Both the position numbers and the translations under genes were made by a program. Positions 1-7,171 of a stretch of 30,263 nucleotides of DNA are shown here, one piece after another (within the stretch, counting starts at the first letter, position 1; every line of letters begins with the position of its first letter). The DNA is taken from NCBI GenBank assembly GCA_036556965.1, contig DATBIO010000061.1, positions 1-30,263 on the forward strand, read 5' to 3'. Under the pieces are notes generated by a model. It was not told where the DNA came from. It did not search any database and worked only from the letters and a program-made list of their open reading frames with translations. Origin of the DNA: DATBIO01 sp036556965 (lineage in GTDB: Bacteria > Acidobacteriota > Vicinamibacteria > Fen-336).

Positions 1-188
1 CCGCCCGCTGCCCTCGGGCTCGCTTGGCTCACGCGCTCGACGTTGACGATGGCGCCGCGGTGGATGCGCATGAAGCGCCTCGAGGCCAGCAGGCTCTCCA
101 TCTCCGCCAGCGTCCGCTCGACCAGGTGCGAGCGGCCCGCGGCGTGGATGCGGACGTAGTCGCCCTCGGCCTCGATGCGCTCGACTTC
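1..188 (-). CDS. LytTR DNA-binding domain fragment (partial, possibly broken)
   Basis: Read on the minus strand, this stretch encodes a recognisable LytTR DNA-binding domain core. It has VERIEAEGDYVRIH, then a second conserved block ending RRFMRIHRGAIVNVERV. LytTR domains are the output domains of AgrA/AlgR/LytR-type response regulators and bind direct repeats in promoters. The gene runs off the left edge, so its C-terminus is not seen. Upstream (positions 189-369) the same frame stays open but is low-complexity Pro/Arg/Ala-rich. It has no ATG, GTG or TTG and leaves no room for a receiver domain before the peroxiredoxin gene. Right after NVERV the sequence also departs from what I expect of the family. 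A truncated gene, a frameshift or an assembly junction near position 190 are all possible. The domain call is firm; an intact gene is not supported. Confidence 0.6.
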
Positions 189-331
189 TCGCGCGCGACC
201 ATCGTCTTCGGGGCGGTGCCCGCGGTGCCTCCCGCGGCCCTCCCCGCCCTCGGCGCGGGCCTGCTCGGCCTGGGGGCGTGGGTGCTCCGCCGGCGCGGCC
301 GGTCCCGGCCGCCGGCTCCCTGCGTACGCGT

Positions 332-359
332 GCGGCCGGGCGCGGGCGCGCCCGGCCGC
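332..359 (-). terminator. GC-rich hairpin downstream of the peroxiredoxin gene
   Basis: Positions 332-344 and 347-359 form a perfect 13-bp inverted repeat with a tiny loop, starting 10 nt after the peroxiredoxin stop codon. Reading in the direction of that gene, no T-run follows, so it is not a classical intrinsic terminator. It could still stop transcription or protect the 3' end, as GC-only hairpins often do in high-GC genomes. Confidence 0.4.
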
Positions 360-369
360 CCGGGTGCTG

Positions 370-1023
370 CTACTCGGGCTGCGGGACGATGCGGATGTAG
401 GGCCGGGGCGACTTCCAGCCGCCCGGGTAGGTCTGCTTGGCCTCGTCGTCCGAGACCGCGCCCGAGATGATGACGTCCTCGCCCTGCTTCCAGTTCACCG
501 GGGTGGCCACCTTGTGCCTGGCCGTGAGCTGGATGGAGTCCAGCACGCGCAGGACCTCGTCGAAGTTGCGGCCGGTGGTCATGGGATAGGTCAGCACGAG
601 CTTGACCTTCTTGTCCGGGCCCACCACGAACACGGAGCGGATGGTGGCGTTGTCGGCGGCGGTGCGCTTACCGCCCACCGCGTTGGGGTGGATCATGTCG
701 TACAGCTTCGCCACCTCCAGGTCGGCGTCGCCGATGATCGGGTAGTTGGGGGCCGCACCCTGCGTCTCCTCGATGTCGCTGGCCCAGCGCCGGTGGTCGT
801 CCACCGGGTCGATGCTCAGGCCGATGACCTTGGTGTTCCGCTTCTGGAACTCCGGCGCGAGCTTGGCCATGTACCCCAGCTCGGTCGTGCAGACGGGGGT
901 GAAGTCCTTGGGGTGGGAGAACAGCACGGCCCACCCGTTCCCGATCCACTCGTGGAAGCGGATGGTTCCCTCCGTGGTCTCCGCGGTGAAATCGGGCGCC
1001 TCGTCGCCAATGCGCAATGACAT
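370..1023 (-). CDS. 1-Cys peroxiredoxin (Prx6/AhpC-TSA family)
   Basis: This is a thiol peroxidase that reduces H2O2 and organic hydroperoxides in the cytoplasm. The 217-residue length matches the Prx6 group. The peroxidatic cysteine C45 lies in the PVCTTELG motif (T42, P43 conserved) with the partner arginine at R129 (TIRSVFV). C45 is the only cysteine in the protein, so there is no internal resolving Cys and an external thiol must recycle it. Residues 1-150 form the thioredoxin fold and about 160-217 the extended C-terminal domain typical of Prx6. The ATG start is well supported by a GAGGAGG Shine-Dalgarno sequence 7 nt upstream. A TAGAAT -10-like hexamer sits about 30 nt upstream. The gene is divergent from the phosphatase gene that starts near 1140-1173. 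It is most likely a stand-alone oxidative stress gene. Confidence 0.95.
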   Translation of the reverse strand: MSLRIGDEAPDFTAETTEGTIRFHEWIGNGWAVLFSHPKDFTPVCTTELGYMAKLAPEFQKRNTKVIGLSIDPVDDHRRWASDIEETQGAAPNYPIIGDADLEVAKLYDMIHPNAVGGKRTAADNATIRSVFVVGPDKKVKLVLTYPMTTGRNFDEVLRVLDSIQLTARHKVATPVNWKQGEDVIISGAVSDDEAKQTYPGGWKSPRPYIRIVPQPE

Positions 1024-1053
1024 GACGGTCCTCCTCGGTCCCAGGAAACGACG

Positions 1054-1059
1054 ATTCTA
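1054..1059 (-). promoter_or_regulatory. Candidate -10 element of the peroxiredoxin gene
   Basis: On the minus strand the hexamer reads TAGAAT (5 of 6 matches to TATAAT), 30 nt before the ATG, which leaves room for a short leader carrying the GAGGAGG ribosome site. No convincing -35 is visible. The same sequence GGGGCTAGAATCG, with nearly the same flanks, occurs upstream of the pirin gene, supporting a shared promoter type. Confidence 0.35.
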
Positions 1060-1139
1060 GCCCCGGGCGCCGCCCCGCGCCCGCCTTATGACGCGGGCCG
1101 AAAACCCGAACCTCCCCGGCCCGATTTTCGTCTTTTCCA

Positions 1140-2402
1140 GTGGACCGTTCTCCGGTAAGAAGGGGTGTGCCGTTGAGAGCTGATTTCGCCGACCTCCGCC
1201 AGCGCTTCGACGACTTCGCCGGGCGCTTCTCCGAGCGGGCCCGCCCCGCCGCCGCGCGGCCCCGCCACCCCGACTACTGGACGAGCGTGCAGGACCTCTT
1301 CACGCGCGACGTCACGGGCCAGGGCCTGCGCGACATGTTCGCGGGCGACAGCCAGGACACCGTGCGCTACTTCGCGCGCGCGGTGGACCTCTCCGACCTG
1401 GAGTCCGCCCCCTGGTACCGGCGCTGGCCGGTGGCGGGCTGGCGCGTCTTCCTGGAGATGGCCTTCCGCCTGAGCCCGGCGCGGCGCCTGCTCTTCGCCG
1501 CCTCCGTGCCCCTGATCGTGTTCGGCTGGGCGGGCTACGTGCTGCACTGGATGATCCACGACCGCAGCATCTTCTTCAGCGCGCCCGACCTCCTCCTGCT
1601 GGGGGCCAGCGCCCTGCTCTTCCTGCTCGTGCTGGAGCTGCGCGACAAGCTCACCCTGAAGAGCGACCTCGAGATCGCGCGCCAGATCCAGTTCGGGCTC
1701 CTGCCCTTCGAGCCGTACCGGCGCGACGGCCTCGCCGTGGACGCGCTCATGCGGCCGGCCAACACCGTGGGCGGGGACTACTTCGACCTCATCGAGCTGG
1801 GGGGCGGCCGCGTGGCCATCTGCATCGGCGACGTGGCGGGCAAGGGCATGCCCGCCGCCCTCCTCATGGCCCTCCTCCAGGGCAGCCTGCGCACGCTCCT
1901 CACCGCCGGCTTCCGCGGGCCGGAGGCGGTGGCCAAGCTGAACGAGCACCTCTGCGCCAACATCCCCGCCAACCGCCTGGTGACGCTGTTCTACGCCGAG
2001 TACGACACCGCCACCGGCGAGCTGAGCTACGTCAACGCCGGCCACAACCCGCCCTTCGTGCTCGCGCCCGACGTCTACGGGCGCGACCAGCACCTCGACC
2101 CCACGGGGATGGCCCTGGGCGTGCTGCCCGGCACCACCTACGAGGCCCGGCAGGTGACGCTGCTCTCCGGCGACCGCCTCCTGCTCTACACCGACGGCAT
2201 CACGGAGGCGGAGGACCCGCACGGGGTGGAGTACGGCGAGACACGGCTGCGCATCTACCTGGAGACGCACCGCGCGCTGGCCAACGACGCGCTCCTCTAC
2301 GGCGTGCGCGACGACGTGCTGGCCTTCTGCCGCCAGTCCCGCCCCCGGGACGACATGACGCTCATGGCGGTGGCACGGGAGCCGGCCCCCCTCCCGAGCT
2401 GA
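1140..2402 (+). CDS. Membrane-anchored SpoIIE/RsbU-type PP2C serine phosphatase
   Basis: This is a PPM-family phosphatase that probably dephosphorylates an anti-sigma-factor antagonist or similar partner in a partner-switching cascade. An N-terminal ~110-residue cytoplasmic region precedes two membrane segments (about 116-136 and 148-166). A short helical linker leads into the SpoIIE domain (about 175-412). Metal-binding and catalytic motifs are all present: GGDYFD (211-216), GDVAGKGM (230-237), NAGHNPP (299-305), YTDGITEA (350-357) and RDDM (403-406). The start is uncertain. GTG 1140 gives 420 residues, but AAGAAGGGG lies just before GTG 1167 and about 7 nt before TTG 1173, so TTG 1173 may be the true start. 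No STAS-domain or anti-sigma kinase partner is in the window. It converges with the LRV-repeat gene, with only 7 nt between the stops. Confidence 0.9.
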   Translation: MDRSPVRRGVPLRADFADLRQRFDDFAGRFSERARPAAARPRHPDYWTSVQDLFTRDVTGQGLRDMFAGDSQDTVRYFARAVDLSDLESAPWYRRWPVAGWRVFLEMAFRLSPARRLLFAASVPLIVFGWAGYVLHWMIHDRSIFFSAPDLLLLGASALLFLLVLELRDKLTLKSDLEIARQIQFGLLPFEPYRRDGLAVDALMRPANTVGGDYFDLIELGGGRVAICIGDVAGKGMPAALLMALLQGSLRTLLTAGFRGPEAVAKLNEHLCANIPANRLVTLFYAEYDTATGELSYVNAGHNPPFVLAPDVYGRDQHLDPTGMALGVLPGTTYEARQVTLLSGDRLLLYTDGITEAEDPHGVEYGETRLRIYLETHRALANDALLYGVRDDVLAFCRQSRPRDDMTLMAVAREPAPLPS

Positions 2403-2409
2403 GGCCGGC

Positions 2410-3543
2410 TCAGGGCGTGGCCGCGGCGGGTCGCGGCTTCCGCCGCCAGTCCTCCGCCGCGTAGCGGCGCACGCGCTCGCTCGGGTCCCTGGCCAGGAGC
2501 GCGGCCGTGCCCGGATCCAGCGAGGGGTTGGTGGCCAGGTAGAAGCGCACCCTCTCGCTTCCATCCCCGGCCAGCCGCGCCATCACGGCCTCTTCGATGG
2601 CGGGGTTGAGGGCCACGTTGCCCCGCACGAGCTCGTCGGGGTGACCGGCCAGCGGGGCGAGGACGGAGGGCGGCGCGCCCGGGTTGGCGGCCAGGCGTGC
2701 CGCGGTGTAGCGGTCGCCGTCGCCGGCCAGCGCCTCCAGGACGTCGGCCGGCGTGTGACCGTTGCCGGCGAGGCCCCAGTGGACGAGGTAGCTGCCGCTG
2801 CGGCCGTGGATGGCGCGCAGGAGGGGCACGGGGGTGGCGCGGTGGGCGGCCACGTCGCCCAGCACGTAGTCGTCCGCCGAGCGCGCCAGCAGCGGCAGCG
2901 CCTCCGGCGGCAGGCTGGGGTTGCGCAGCGCCTTGCGCACCACCGCGAGCTGGTCGCGGTCGAAGGCGTCGATCGGCTCGCGGCGCTTGGCGTGCAGGAG
3001 CGGGTCGTCGCTCCGCGCCAGCTCGAGGAGGACGGCGGGCGGGGCCTTCGGGTGCGCGGCCACCGCCGCCAGCAGGAAGTAGTCGCGCCGGCGCAGCGCC
3101 TCGCGGTAAACGCCCTCCACCGCCGCCGGGCCCAGGCTCTCGTCCCCGAGGCGCTGGAAGGTCCAGAGGCGGCGGACCTGGCTGGCCCCGTAGACGCCGG
3201 TCGCGGCCACGAGGGCGGCGGCGACGGTCCATGTCGTCCGTGCCCGGGGACCGCCGCGCCAGGCCGCGCGCGCCTGGAGCACCCGGCGGAGGCACCAGCC
3301 CCACGCCCCCGCGGCCAGGCCGCCGGCGAGGGCCCACACCGGCACGAACAGCAGGCCGATGGACGCGGTGGAGGAGGTCGAGCGGAAGATCAGGACCACG
3401 AGCAGGGCGGCGGTCAGGGCGGCCCCCGCGGCGGCGAAGGCCGCCGTCCACCGGCCGTCGGGCGTCCTGAGGAGTCGCGGCAGGAAGAGGACGGCCAGCA
3501 CCGCGGCGACGACGGGCAGGCCGAAGAACAGCGAGAAGAACAT
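2410..3543 (-). CDS. Membrane protein with LRV (leucine-rich repeat variant) repeats
   Basis: Function unknown. The first ~120 residues contain four likely membrane helices (about 4-22, 33-53, 62-85, 104-119). The remaining ~240 residues are alpha-helical repeats of roughly 22-25 residues, with a recurring pattern of LARxP followed by VRxxxAxNP. Clear units include RLAANPGAPPSVLAPLAGHP, RGNVALNPAI and RFYLATNPSL. This resembles the LRV repeat first described in an Azotobacter protein encoded near nif genes, a right-handed superhelix usually taken as a protein- or nucleic-acid-binding surface. The conserved Cys cluster known from that protein is absent here. The ATG lacks a strong ribosome site, but a TAGGCT hexamer lies 9 nt upstream, suggesting a leaderless transcript. 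The repeat domain probably faces the cytoplasm or periplasm as a docking platform; the side cannot be decided. Confidence 0.75.
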   Translation of the reverse strand: MFFSLFFGLPVVAAVLAVLFLPRLLRTPDGRWTAAFAAAGAALTAALLVVLIFRSTSSTASIGLLFVPVWALAGGLAAGAWGWCLRRVLQARAAWRGGPRARTTWTVAAALVAATGVYGASQVRRLWTFQRLGDESLGPAAVEGVYREALRRRDYFLLAAVAAHPKAPPAVLLELARSDDPLLHAKRREPIDAFDRDQLAVVRKALRNPSLPPEALPLLARSADDYVLGDVAAHRATPVPLLRAIHGRSGSYLVHWGLAGNGHTPADVLEALAGDGDRYTAARLAANPGAPPSVLAPLAGHPDELVRGNVALNPAIEEAVMARLAGDGSERVRFYLATNPSLDPGTAALLARDPSERVRRYAAEDWRRKPRPAAATP

Positions 3544-3552
3544 GCCGTCCCC

Positions 3553-3558
3553 AGCCTA
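3553..3558 (-). promoter_or_regulatory. TANNNT -10-like hexamer, leaderless start of the LRV gene
   Basis: Minus-strand TAGGCT ends 9 nt before the ATG at 3543. Only a weak GGGGA lies between, so transcription probably begins at or very near the start codon. Confidence 0.4.
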
Positions 3559-3616
3559 GCGCCGCCCGCCGGCGCGGCGTGAGACCGCGGGGTGACGGTC
3601 CCGGAACTGTCCTTCC

Positions 3617-4486
3617 CTACTCCGCTCTCACGGCGTAGACGCCGGCGGCCACGATCACGGCGGCCCCGAACCAGAACGTGGTCCCGGGAAAGTCGCCGAA
3701 GACCAGCCAGCCCAGGGCCACCGCCCAGATGAGGCCGGTGTACTCGAGCGGCGCCACCACCGCCGCCCGCGTGCGGCGGAAGGCCTCCGCGATGCCGTAG
3801 TTGCCGGCGATGGCGAGCACGCCCATCCCCGATATCTGGAGCAGGGCGCGCGGCGACGGCGTCTCCCAGGGCGTGCCCAGCATGACCAGCCAGCCCGCCG
3901 CCCCCTGGCCCAGGAGCATGTAGAAGACGAACGAGCCCGTGCTCTCCGGTGGCTGCGCGGGGCGCGACATCCAGCGCGTCATGAACATCAGCGTCGCGTA
4001 GGCCACGCTCGTCACCAGCACCAGGAGGGCGGCGGGCTGGAAGCTGGCGCTGGTGGGCCGCACGATGACGAGCATGCCCAGGAAGCCGAGGGTGATGGCC
4101 ACCCAGCGCCGCCAGCCCACCGGCTCGTGCAGGAAGACCCCGGCCAGGGCGGTCACGATGAAGGGGCTGCCGAAGGCGATGGCCACCGCGTCGGCCAGGC
4201 TCAGGTAGCGCAGCGACGTGTAGAAGGTGGCGAAGGCGATGACGCCGCAGGCCGCCCGCGCCGCGTGGCCGAGCGGCTGGCGCGTCGCCAGCATGCCCAG
4301 GCGGCCGGTGAGGGCCAGCGCGGGCACCACCAGGGCCAGGGCCACCGTGCTGCGGATGGCCAGCATCTGGAAGACGGAGTGGCCGGCCGCCACCGACTTG
4401 CCCAGGCCGTCCATGAAGGACAGCGCGGCCACGCCCGCGATCATGCACAGCACCCCGGTGGTCCGGTCCTCGCGCTCGGCGGCCAT
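3617..4486 (-). CDS. EamA/DMT-family membrane transporter
   Basis: This is a drug/metabolite transporter-superfamily permease of 289 residues, the usual length for a two-EamA-domain protein (10 membrane helices). The two halves are about residues 13-140 and 155-285. Typical features are the LSFMDGLGKS start of helix 1, the GSPFIVTALAGVFLHEPVGW end of the first repeat, and EYTGLIWAVALGWLVFGDFP in the second. Substrate cannot be read from sequence; relatives export amino acids or other small metabolites. The ATG at 4486 was chosen because the frame upstream overlaps the HEAT-repeat gene and the preceding 17-nt gap carries GAGGGAG, although 14 nt away. It probably forms an operon with the HEAT lipoprotein gene just upstream. 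Confidence 0.9.
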   Translation of the reverse strand: MAAEREDRTTGVLCMIAGVAALSFMDGLGKSVAAGHSVFQMLAIRSTVALALVVPALALTGRLGMLATRQPLGHAARAACGVIAFATFYTSLRYLSLADAVAIAFGSPFIVTALAGVFLHEPVGWRRWVAITLGFLGMLVIVRPTSASFQPAALLVLVTSVAYATLMFMTRWMSRPAQPPESTGSFVFYMLLGQGAAGWLVMLGTPWETPSPRALLQISGMGVLAIAGNYGIAEAFRRTRAAVVAPLEYTGLIWAVALGWLVFGDFPGTTFWFGAAVIVAAGVYAVRAE

Positions 4487-4503
4487 GAGCCGCCGATTCT
4501 CCC

Positions 4504-5040
4504 TCAGCGCGCGGCGTTGATCCTGCGGATCGACTCCTCGGCGGCGCCGCGCAGGGCGTCGTGGCGGGCGGCGGCGGCCAGCGCGGGCACCGCCTCGCGC
4601 GCGCCCGCGCCTATCGCGCCCAGGGCCTTGGCCGCCCACAGCCGCACGTTGCCGTCGGCGTCGCCCAGCGCCTTCACCAGCGCGGGCACGGCGGGCGACG
4701 CCGCGGGGCCCATGCTCTCCAGGGCCATGGCCGCGGAGAGGCGGACGGCGGGCTCGGCATCCGCGAGCGCCGCGCCCAGCGCGGGGGCGGCGGGGGCGGC
4801 GCGGGCGCCCAGGCCCCAGATCACGGAGGCGGCGGCCGCGCGGCGGCGCGGGAGCGGGTCGCCGAGGGCGGCGACGAGGGCGGGCACGGCGGGCTCGCCG
4901 ATGTCGAGGAGCCCGCGCACGGCGCGCCCGGAGCGCGGGTCCTCCATGCCCAGGTCCTCGATGAGGGAGGCGATGCGGCTCTCGCGGCTCCGGCAACCCA
5001 GCGCGGCGAGCAGGACGAGGAGGGTCAGGCGGCGGGTCAC
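4504..5040 (-). CDS. HEAT-repeat lipoprotein
   Basis: A 178-residue exported protein. Residues 1-16 form a short lipoprotein signal (RR, hydrophobic core, then AALG before C16), so C16 should be lipid-modified. The rest consists of about four HEAT/PBS-lyase-type helical repeats, each about 37 residues. The recurring units include EPAVPALVAALGD, ASPAVPALVKALGD and AREAVPALAAAARHD, with AAxALxxMG turns between them. Such repeats bind partner proteins; no catalytic residues are expected or seen. The start is GTG 5040. No Shine-Dalgarno is evident, but TACCCT ends 6 nt before it. The gene precedes the EamA gene on the same strand (17 nt gap), and its start lies back to back with the BlaI-type regulator promoter. 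Confidence 0.8.
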   Translation of the reverse strand: MTRRLTLLVLLAALGCRSRESRIASLIEDLGMEDPRSGRAVRGLLDIGEPAVPALVAALGDPLPRRRAAAASVIWGLGARAAPAAPALGAALADAEPAVRLSAAMALESMGPAASPAVPALVKALGDADGNVRLWAAKALGAIGAGAREAVPALAAAARHDALRGAAEESIRRINAAR

Positions 5041-5046
5041 GGCCCC

Positions 5047-5052
5047 AGGGTA
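5047..5052 (-). promoter_or_regulatory. TANNNT -10-like hexamer, leaderless start of the HEAT lipoprotein gene
   Basis: Minus-strand TACCCT lies 6 nt before GTG 5040, with only GGGGCC between. This spacing places the transcript start at or within a few bases of the start codon. Confidence 0.4.
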
Positions 5053-5073
5053 GCGCGGGGCGGCGAAAAGGGC

Positions 5074-5102
5074 TTGACATGCTACGTTTGTAGCACTATG
5101 TT
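5074..5102 (+). promoter_or_regulatory. Sigma70-type promoter of the blaI-like/M56 operon
   Basis: A perfect -35 TTGACA (5074-5079) and a -10 TATGTT (5097-5102) are separated by the optimal 17 bp. This is the strongest promoter match I found in the window. It is almost fully covered by the two dyads listed separately, which fits a tightly repressed, autoregulated operon. Confidence 0.8.
5081..5094. promoter_or_regulatory. Operator dyad 1 (probable BlaI-type binding site)
   Basis: GCTAC-GTTT-GTAGC is a perfect 5-4-5 inverted repeat lying in the spacer between the -35 and -10. It shares the TACG...GTA core with dyad 2. BlaI/MecI repressors bind such TAC-rich dyads in the promoters of their own operons, so this is most likely the operator of the regulator encoded just downstream. 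Confidence 0.75.
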
Positions 5103-5113
5103 ACGTCCGTAAC
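5100..5113. promoter_or_regulatory. Operator dyad 2 (probable BlaI-type binding site)
   Basis: GTTAC-GTCC-GTAAC is a second perfect 5-4-5 inverted repeat overlapping the -10 and the probable transcription start. Its centre is 19 bp from that of dyad 1, so both lie on nearly the same DNA face, allowing two repressor dimers side by side. Confidence 0.75.
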
Positions 5114-5132
5114 AGAAAGGAGCGCGCCGCCC

Positions 5133-5513
5133 ATGCCCAGCCCGCCCAGCCGCCGCGAGCGCGAGGTCCTGGACGCCGTCTTCGCCCTCGGCGACCAGGC
5201 CACCGCGGAGCGCATCCGCGAGCAGATGAGCGATCCCCCCAGCTCCTCCGCCGTGCGCGCCATGCTGGCCCGCCTGGAGGCCAAGGGCCACCTGCGCCAC
5301 CGCGCGGACGGCCCGCGCTACGTGTACTCGCCCGTCACCCCGCGCCGCGCGGCCCGGCGCACGGCGCTGCAGCAGCTCGTGCGCGTCTTCTTCGACGGGT
5401 CCGCGGGACAGACCGCGGCCGCCCTCCTGAAGGACGAGAAGTGGACGGAGGACGAGCTCGCCGCCCTGAGCCGCGAGATCGAGCGCGTCCGCAAGGAAAG
5501 GAAGCGGTCATGA
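5133..5513 (+). CDS. BlaI/MecI/CopY-family transcriptional repressor
   Basis: A 126-residue winged-helix repressor of the penicillinase-repressor family, in which a dimer binds operator dyads and is inactivated when its cognate M56 protease is triggered. The HTH/wing occupies about residues 5-68, with the family signature SRREREVLDAVFALGDQAT and SSSAVRAMLARLEAKGHL followed by RYVYSPV. The C-terminal helices (about 75-126) form the dimerisation region, with WTEDELAALSREIE typical of the family. The ATG has an AAAGGAG ribosome site 10 nt upstream. The stop overlaps the start of the M56 gene (ATGA), so the two are translationally coupled. Two dyads over its promoter indicate autoregulation. Confidence 0.93.
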   Translation: MPSPPSRREREVLDAVFALGDQATAERIREQMSDPPSSSAVRAMLARLEAKGHLRHRADGPRYVYSPVTPRRAARRTALQQLVRVFFDGSAGQTAAALLKDEKWTEDELAALSREIERVRKERKRS

Positions 5514-7120
5514 CTTCTGCCCTCGCGCAGGCCGTGGTGACGGCCGGCCGTTCCCCGGAAGCCTCGTTGCTGGCCAAGGCCACGCTGGTGCTGGCCACGG
5601 GCCTCCTCCTGGCCTGGCTCGCCCGCCGCGCGCCGGCGGCGGTCCGCCACCTCGCCCTCTCCGCCACCTTCGCGGCCGCCCTCCTCCTGCCCGTGGCCAC
5701 CGCCGTGGGGCCGTCGCTGGCGGTGGTGGTCGCGGTGGCGCCGGGCGCGCCGGACGCCGAGCCCGCGGAAGCCGGGCCGGGCCCCGCCGCCGTCGCGGAG
5801 CCGCCGGCGGCCCGCGCCGCCTCCGCGGGGGACGGTCGCTCGGGGCCGAGCGCTGCCGGCGCCGCCCGGGCCGCGTGGGCGGCGGGGGCCGCCCTGCTGC
5901 TGGCCTGGCTGGCCTTCGCCCACTGGCGCCTGGACGGGATCCGCCGGCACGCGCTCCCCTGGCTCGCGCGACGCGACCTCGCGCGGGCGCTGGCCGCGCC
6001 GGCCGGCGTGCGCCGGCCCGTGGAGCTGGTGATCAGCGAGGACGTGGCGGCGCCGCTGACCTGCGGCTGGCGCCGCCCGGCCATCGTGGTGCCCGCCGAC
6101 GCCGTGGACTGGGAAGAGGAGGACCTGCGCCGCGCCCTCGTGCACGAGCTGGAGCACGTGCGTCGCCGCGACTGGCCCGTCCACCTGCTGGCCCGCGCCG
6201 CCTGCGCCCTGTACTGGTTCCACCCCCTGGCCTGGGTGGCCTGGCGGCGGCTGTGCCTGGAGGCGGAGCGCGCCTGCGACGACGCCGTGATGCGCGTGGC
6301 CGACGGCCCCGACTACGCCGAGCAGCTCGTGCTGCTGGCCCGCCGGCTGTCCGGCGGCGCGCAGCCGGCGCTGGCCATGGCCAGCCGCGGCGACCTGGCC
6401 CGGCGCGTCACCGCCGTCCTCGACCCGGGCCAGAGCCGCGCCCGCATCGGCCGCCTGCGCGCCGCCGCCGTGCTGGCCGCGGTGGCGGGCGCCGTCCTCC
6501 TGGTGGCCCCGCTGCGCGTGGTGGGCGCCGCCGCGCGCGTCGACGTCCTGGACGTGGAGAAGGACGAGGACGGCGAGGGCGCACGCGCCGGACTCTTCGC
6601 CGGACGCGCCCTCGGGCGCGCGCTGGTGGAGGCGGCCGGCGAGGGGCGGCTCCAGGAGGTGCAGGCCCTGCTCGACGCCGGCGCCGACGTCAACGCGGTG
6701 GTGGACGGCGACGGGACGGCGCTCATCGTCGCCGCCCGCGAAGGCCACGACGAGCTGGTGCGGCTGCTCCTGGAGCGCGGAGCCGACGTGAACCTGCCCG
6801 CGCGCGGCGACGGGAACCCGCTCATCATGGCCGCGCGCGAGGGCCACGACCACGTCGTCGAGCTGCTGCTCGACCGCGGGGCGAGCGTGGACGCGGTGGT
6901 GCCCGAGGACGAGAACGCGCTCATCCAGGCCGCCGGCCACGGGCGCCTGGCCGTGGTCAAGCTCCTGGTGGCGCGCGGGGCCGACGTCAACGCCCGCGCC
7001 TTCGCCGAGCCCGCCTGGGAGCGGCCCGACGGCGAGTGGCGGACGCCGCTGTCCATGGCCCGCCGGGGCGGCCACCGCGAGGTCGTCCGCTTCCTCGCCG
7101 CGTCCGGCGCGCGCGAGTAG
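5510..7120 (+). CDS. BlaR1-like M56 membrane metalloprotease with C-terminal ankyrin repeats
   Basis: An M56-family integral membrane zinc protease of 536 residues, partner of the BlaI-type repressor with which it overlaps by 4 nt. Membrane helices are likely at about 20-38, 46-75, 120-138 and 317-338. The protease domain lies between the third and fourth. The zinc motif is HELEH (H212, E213, H216), with a third ligand expected in LEAERACDD (E251 or E253). In BlaR1/MecR1 the segment after the last helix is a periplasmic penicillin-binding sensor. Here it is replaced by about four or five ankyrin repeats (about 363-536) showing the GADVNA, EGHDELVRLLLERGADVN and GHREVV patterns. By the BlaR1 topology these would be extracytoplasmic, so the trigger is probably a protein or envelope ligand rather than a beta-lactam. 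The ATG at 5510 fits the coupling with the repressor gene. Confidence 0.9.
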   Translation: MTSALAQAVVTAGRSPEASLLAKATLVLATGLLLAWLARRAPAAVRHLALSATFAAALLLPVATAVGPSLAVVVAVAPGAPDAEPAEAGPGPAAVAEPPAARAASAGDGRSGPSAAGAARAAWAAGAALLLAWLAFAHWRLDGIRRHALPWLARRDLARALAAPAGVRRPVELVISEDVAAPLTCGWRRPAIVVPADAVDWEEEDLRRALVHELEHVRRRDWPVHLLARAACALYWFHPLAWVAWRRLCLEAERACDDAVMRVADGPDYAEQLVLLARRLSGGAQPALAMASRGDLARRVTAVLDPGQSRARIGRLRAAAVLAAVAGAVLLVAPLRVVGAAARVDVLDVEKDEDGEGARAGLFAGRALGRALVEAAGEGRLQEVQALLDAGADVNAVVDGDGTALIVAAREGHDELVRLLLERGADVNLPARGDGNPLIMAAREGHDHVVELLLDRGASVDAVVPEDENALIQAAGHGRLAVVKLLVARGADVNARAFAEPAWERPDGEWRTPLSMARRGGHREVVRFLAASGARE

Positions 7121-7171
7121 CGCGGCGCACACCGTGCGACCGGGGATGCCGGCGCGCCCCCTGAACGGTGG

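Noticed and set aside
215..300. Plus-strand PEP-CTERM-like tail (VPAVPP, hydrophobic helix, RRRGR)
   Set aside because: Not called as a gene because the frame continues far past the basic cluster before a stop and has no credible body upstream; antisense to a LytTR fragment. Kept only as part of a finding.
5318..7132. 604-codon antisense frame over the M56 gene
   Set aside because: The plus strand has the HELEH protease and ankyrin repeats with correct codon bias; the antisense frame shows no domain.
7121..7171. Possible terminator between the convergent M56 and phospholipase genes
   Set aside because: Only short, imperfect GC pairings are visible and there is no T-run.
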